This document shows positions 14,570 through 17,403 of a stretch of DNA of 17,403 nt, piece by piece. The DNA lies in the NCBI GenBank assembly GCA_031376425.1, contig JANMDR010000283.1, positions 1 to 17,403 on the forward strand, read 5' to 3'. Every line of letters begins with the position of its first letter. Within the stretch, counting starts at the first letter, position 1. The stretch comes from JANMDR01 sp031376425 (GTDB taxonomy: Bacteria > Pseudomonadota > Gammaproteobacteria > Burkholderiales > Usitatibacteraceae). Under the pieces are notes generated by a model. The model was not told the origin of the DNA. It made no database searches and saw only the letters and a program-made list of their open reading frames with translations. The position numbers were made by a program, and so were the translations under genes.

Positions 14570-15292
14570 TTGACGGTAAAAGCCCATCCACAGCAACATA
14601 TTGTGCCTAAAGTATCGGCGCTGCGTGCGGTACAACCTAATTTAGCGTCTTTAGAAAAATTGCTCAATGATGGCATTGAGCTGCTTAATTTATCTGCACG
14701 GGTTAGCCCTGCGCAACGACAAAGCTTATTGCAATACGTGTTGCTGCTGGAAAAGTGGAATAAAACCTTTAACCTCACTGCAGTACGCGAGCCTGCGCAA
14801 ATGATCGGTGTGCATATCTTAGATAGCCTGGCAGTTGTACCGATGTTTGATGCATTGGCCGATCAACACTTTAGCGTGCTTGATGTTGGCACCGGCGCGG
14901 GTTTGCCGGGTGTGGTGTTGGCGATTATGTTTCCGCACAATAAAATTACCATGCTTGATTGTATTGATAAAAAAATTAGCTTCGTGCGTCAATCTAAAGC
15001 GCAGCTAAATTTAAAAAAATCCCAAGCCTTATGCGCGCGGGTTGAGCAAATGAAAGTACCAGGTGGATTTGATATTGTCATTTCTCGCGCCTACGCCGAT
15101 ATTGCCCAATTTATAAAGTCCACCGAGCATTTATCTGCGCCTGCAGGCCGATTATTTGCAATGAAGGGGCAGGCGGTAGATGCTGAGTTAAAAGGCCTTC
15201 CCAGCCATTGGCAGGTAGAAAATAAGCAGCAATTTAATGTGCCGCAGGTCGAAGGCGTGCGCTATTTAGTGTCTTTAAAAAGAGCGGTATGA
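14570..15292 (+). CDS. rsmG: 16S rRNA (guanine(527)-N7)-methyltransferase RsmG
   Basis: RsmG (GidB) methylates G527 of 16S rRNA using S-adenosylmethionine. The AdoMet-binding loop is DVGTGAGLPG (Gly107-Gly114), preceded by the family segment LLLEKWNKTFNLTAVREP and HILDSLAVVP. From the TTG at 14570 it has 240 residues, against 207 in E. coli, and the first 25 or so are not conserved in type. Shorter starts at GTG 14603 or TTG 14660 (LLNDGIELLNL) are credible, so the true N-terminus is uncertain. It follows mnmG by 3 nt and its stop overlaps the parA start (ATGA), indicating translational coupling. The order mnmG-rsmG-parA-parB is widely conserved near origins. Confidence 0.95.
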   Translation: MTVKAHPQQHIVPKVSALRAVQPNLASLEKLLNDGIELLNLSARVSPAQRQSLLQYVLLLEKWNKTFNLTAVREPAQMIGVHILDSLAVVPMFDALADQHFSVLDVGTGAGLPGVVLAIMFPHNKITMLDCIDKKISFVRQSKAQLNLKKSQALCARVEQMKVPGGFDIVISRAYADIAQFIKSTEHLSAPAGRLFAMKGQAVDAELKGLPSHWQVENKQQFNVPQVEGVRYLVSLKRAV

Positions 15293-16119
15293 AAACATAC
15301 GCAGTAGCAAATCAAAAAGGTGGCGTGGGTAAAACCTCCGTTGCTGTAAATTTATCCGCGACCTTGGCGCACTACGGTCAACGAGTGCTATTGGTTGATC
15401 TTGATCCGCAGGGAAACGCCAGCACCGGCAGCGGTGTCGATAAAAACAAGTGCGAAAAAACGCTTTACGGCGTTATGCTAAATGAATACCAAGCTGCAGA
15501 GTGTTTAGTGCGCGTTGAGGGCAATTTTGATGTGCTGCCGTCAAATCGCGAACTTGCTGGCGCTGAAATTGAAATGATCGATATGGACAATCGCGAGCAT
15601 GTGCTAAAAACAGCCCTCGCCGAAATTGCCGCAAATTATGACTACGCGATTATTGATTGTCCACCCGCACTCAATATGTTGACTGTAAACGCGCTTACCG
15701 CAGCCGATGCCGTCATCATTCCCATGCAGTGCGAATACTACGCCCTAGAAGGCTTAAGTGATTTAGTCGGCACCTTGCGCAAAGTAAAAGCTAATTTAAA
15801 CCCAAATATTGAAATCGAAGCGCTGGTGCGCACCATGTATGATCCGCGCTCCAGTCTAACGCAGCAAGTATCGGCAGAAATTAAAAGCCATTTTGGTGAA
15901 AAAGTATTCGATACCGTCATCCCACGCAATGTGCGCATCGCGGAGGCGCCCAGTTACGGCAAGCCGGTTATTTTGCATGACGCAACATCTAAAGGCGCTA
16001 TCGCCCACCTAGCCTTTGCGCGTGAGCTACTCGCCCGAGAAGGTAAGCCTGTTGCTCAAACCGAAGCGCAGAAAGCCGCAAATGCCAAAGCGGAAAAAGA
16101 CGTTAGTGATGCAAATTAA
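15289..16119 (+). CDS. parA: Chromosome partitioning ATPase ParA (Soj)
   Basis: ParA is the deviant Walker ATPase that forms gradients on the nucleoid and moves ParB-parS complexes apart. The 276 residues start with the deviant Walker A KGGVGKT (10-16, with signature lysines 10 and 15), then VDLDPQGNAS (A' region) and the Walker B IIDCPPALNML. There is no N-terminal helix-turn-helix, as expected for chromosomal Soj-type rather than large plasmid ParA proteins. The last 25 residues or so are alanine/lysine/glutamate-rich and probably disordered. The ATG overlaps the rsmG stop. parB follows after 67 nt and three parS sites lie 3-5 kb upstream, so this is the chromosomal system. Confidence 0.97.
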   Translation: MKTYAVANQKGGVGKTSVAVNLSATLAHYGQRVLLVDLDPQGNASTGSGVDKNKCEKTLYGVMLNEYQAAECLVRVEGNFDVLPSNRELAGAEIEMIDMDNREHVLKTALAEIAANYDYAIIDCPPALNMLTVNALTAADAVIIPMQCEYYALEGLSDLVGTLRKVKANLNPNIEIEALVRTMYDPRSSLTQQVSAEIKSHFGEKVFDTVIPRNVRIAEAPSYGKPVILHDATSKGAIAHLAFARELLAREGKPVAQTEAQKAANAKAEKDVSDAN

Positions 16120-16186
16120 AATGAAGCCGATTATTTCAATAATCGCTGGAATGACGCAACAAACAATCACCAGAAAGTGAAACACC

Positions 16187-17083
16187 ATGAGCATTAAACC
16201 CAAAGGCCTAGGCCGCGGACTCGACGCACTTCTAGGCGGCGGTAAAACCGATGCGCCTAATGCAGCCCCCCCTAAAGTTGATGTGTTGCGTGACGTACCG
16301 CCAAGCCAGCTTAAACCTGGTAAATATCAACCGCGTACGCAAATGGATCAAGCAGCGCTGCAAGAGCTTGCTGCATCCATTACGCAGCGCGGCATCGTGC
16401 AGCCGATTTTAGTGCGTGAAATCGGTAAGCAGCAATTTGAAATTATTGCTGGTGAAAGACGCTGGAGAGCTGCGCAAATAGCGAACCTTCAGACCGTGCC
16501 GGTGCTGGTGCGGGAAATTTCCGATGAAGCTGCATTGGGGATTGGCCTAATTGAAAACATCCAGCGTGAAAATTTAAACGCGATGGAAGAGGCGGCAGGT
16601 ATCGCTAGACTAATCGAAGAATTTAAACTCACCCACGACGAAGCCGCCCAAGCCGTAAGCCGTTCCCGTAGCGCTGTTACCAATTTACTCCGCTTACTTG
16701 ATTTAGCCAAACCAGTGCAAGATATGGTCATGCACGGCAAACTCGATATGGGCCACGCCAGAGCGTTGTTAGCGCTAAACAAATCCGCCCAAGTAGAAAT
16801 CGCCCATCAAGCGATTAGCAAACAACTATCTGTACGTGATACCGAAGCGCTAGTGCGTCGTGAACAAACCGCACCTAACGTCAGCACGAGTAAAGCTAAA
16901 AACGTTACGCAAGATGCCGACATTCGCCAATTAGAAAATGAACTTAGCGAAAAACTTAGTACCGTAGTCAGTATTAAAGCCAATAAAAAAGGCAAAGGCG
17001 AAGTCGTGCTCCAGTTTCATAACTTAGAAGCGTTAGACGGCTTGTTAGCCGTGCTACGGCAAAAAGTGGTGGTAAAAAACTAG
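16187..17083 (+). CDS. parB: Chromosome partitioning protein ParB (Spo0J)
   Basis: ParB is the CTP-dependent DNA clamp that loads at parS and spreads. The 298 residues begin with KGLGRGLDALLGG (6-18), the N-terminal motif that stimulates ParA ATPase. CTP-binding motifs follow: GIVQPILVR (69-77), GERRWRA (89-95) and ENIQREN (123-129). A helix-turn-helix for parS lies near 150-170 (LTHDEAAQAVSRSRSAVTNLLRLL), and the C-terminal dimerisation domain runs from about 235. All key residues are present. The ATG at 16187 has an AGAAAG-like weak ribosome site. With parA it forms the end of the mnmG-rsmG-parA-parB run; no ATP-synthase genes are seen after it, unlike in many betaproteobacteria. Confidence 0.97.
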   Translation: MSIKPKGLGRGLDALLGGGKTDAPNAAPPKVDVLRDVPPSQLKPGKYQPRTQMDQAALQELAASITQRGIVQPILVREIGKQQFEIIAGERRWRAAQIANLQTVPVLVREISDEAALGIGLIENIQRENLNAMEEAAGIARLIEEFKLTHDEAAQAVSRSRSAVTNLLRLLDLAKPVQDMVMHGKLDMGHARALLALNKSAQVEIAHQAISKQLSVRDTEALVRREQTAPNVSTSKAKNVTQDADIRQLENELSEKLSTVVSIKANKKGKGEVVLQFHNLEALDGLLAVLRQKVVVKN

Positions 17084-17100
17084 TTATTCAATGCTTGGAG

Positions 17101-17129
17101 ATGCCCTAGAATAGCGCGTCTTAGGGCAT
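17101..17129 (+). repeat. Hairpin 1 downstream of parB
   Basis: ATGCCCTA (17101-17108) and TAGGGCAT (17122-17129) are exact reverse complements, extended inward by GA/TC past one bulged T. It starts 17 nt after the parB stop. There is no T-tract, so a Rho-independent terminator is doubtful; it may protect the mRNA end. Confidence 0.5.
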
Positions 17130-17145
17130 ATAGCACAACCCATAG

Positions 17146-17175
17146 GGCGCAATCAGCGCGGAGAAAAGTTGCGCC
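17146..17175 (+). repeat. Hairpin 2 downstream of parB
   Basis: GGCGCAA (17146-17152) and TTGCGCC (17169-17175) are exact reverse complements around a 16-nt loop. No T-run follows. Together with hairpin 1 it may form the 3' end of the parAB transcript. Confidence 0.4.
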
Positions 17176-17337
17176 GAGTCATGGAAAAACCGCAACTCCA
17201 GCCATAAACTCTCGCTGGGTAAACCTTTGCCAATACGTTTTTCAACCTAGAAACAGTAGTTGAAAGACCTCTGCACAACTGAACTTTCAATCAAGATTGC
17301 TATCAAAATAGCGTTAACAGCAAAAGAGTAAAGTGCC

Positions 17338-17403
17338 ATGCAAGAAAGCTTTGGAAATCTTGAACTGATTGCGCGAATCAACCGAGAAAGTGCGCTGATG
17401 AAA
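17338..17403 (+). CDS. Start of an unidentified open reading frame, cut by the window edge
   Basis: An ATG at 17338 opens a frame of 22 codons to the window end, beginning MQESFGNLELIARINRESAL. An AAGAG-type ribosome site (17324-17328) lies 9 nt upstream. The fragment is too short to assign. The IS5-like words about 60 nt upstream would fit a transposase gene, but this is a guess. Confidence 0.3.
   Translation, partial: MQESFGNLELIARINRESALMK

Larger units (their letters stand above)
17084..17337. other. Hairpin-rich intergenic region after parB
   Basis: No gene is recognised in these 254 bp. Besides the two hairpins listed separately, TTTCAAC (17240-17246), GTTGAAAG (17259-17266) and CTTTCAA (17284-17290) form two mutually exclusive perfect 7-bp stems. 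GCTAT/ATAGC (17299-17303, 17308-17312) closes a CAAA tetraloop. The words GAAAGACCTCTGCACAA (17263-17279) recall the ends of some IS5-type insertion sequences, from memory only. Confidence 0.4.

Noticed and set aside
16167..16182. GTGAAACA before parB resembling a parS arm
   Set aside because: Only about 9 of 16 positions agree with parS and the central CACGTG is absent.

Overview
The window is a chromosomal replication-origin neighbourhood, most likely from a betaproteobacterium of moderate to low G+C content. Genes to the left of about 6.7 kb run leftward (dnaA, dnaN, gyrB, a secreted protein, a truncated NTP-pyrophosphohydrolase-like gene). Genes to the right run rightward (rpmH, rnpA, yidD, yidC, mnmE, an esterase-like lipoprotein gene, mnmG, rsmG, parA, parB). 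The betaproteobacterial placement is an inference from three things: dnaA-dnaN-gyrB without recF between dnaN and gyrB, the style of the 44-residue L34 protein, and the YidC/MnmE/MnmG sequences. I cannot name a genus.

Left arm (1-6635, minus strand). dnaA, dnaN and gyrB form the classic initiation/topology cluster. The 254-bp dnaA-dnaN gap is the best oriC candidate. It holds a perfect DnaA box, two one-mismatch boxes, a perfect match to the IHF consensus, and five consecutive [T/A]A[G/A] triplets next to a near-consensus box, which resembles the DnaA-trio unwinding element. Beyond gyrB lie an unrecognised secreted protein with four cysteines and a 62-codon gene resembling the N-terminal two thirds of a MazG/phosphoribosyl-ATP pyrophosphohydrolase-type protein.

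Centre (6636-7097). The dnaA-rpmH gap holds a perfect 9+9 palindrome in the dnaA leader, a second perfect DnaA box, and a strong sigma70-type promoter for rpmH.

Right arm (7098-17083, plus strand). rpmH-rnpA-yidD-yidC is the conserved ribosome/RNase P/membrane-insertion cluster and ends at a strong intrinsic terminator. mnmE and mnmG, whose products jointly modify the tRNA wobble uridine, are separated by an alpha/beta-hydrolase lipoprotein gene. Three parS centromere sites lie at the starts of these three genes: 5 nt before mnmE, across the start codon of the lipoprotein gene, and in the mnmG leader over a candidate -35 box. rsmG, parA and parB follow; ParB would load on the three parS sites and ParA would segregate the origin.

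Right end (17084-17403). A 254-bp stretch after parB has no recognised gene but several perfect inverted repeats, some mutually exclusive. It is followed by the first 22 codons of an unidentified open frame cut by the window edge. Most of the window is ordinary housekeeping DNA; I found no obviously new multi-gene system. The most interesting signals are in the non-coding DNA: the trio/IHF/DnaA-box layout and the way parS overlaps expression signals.
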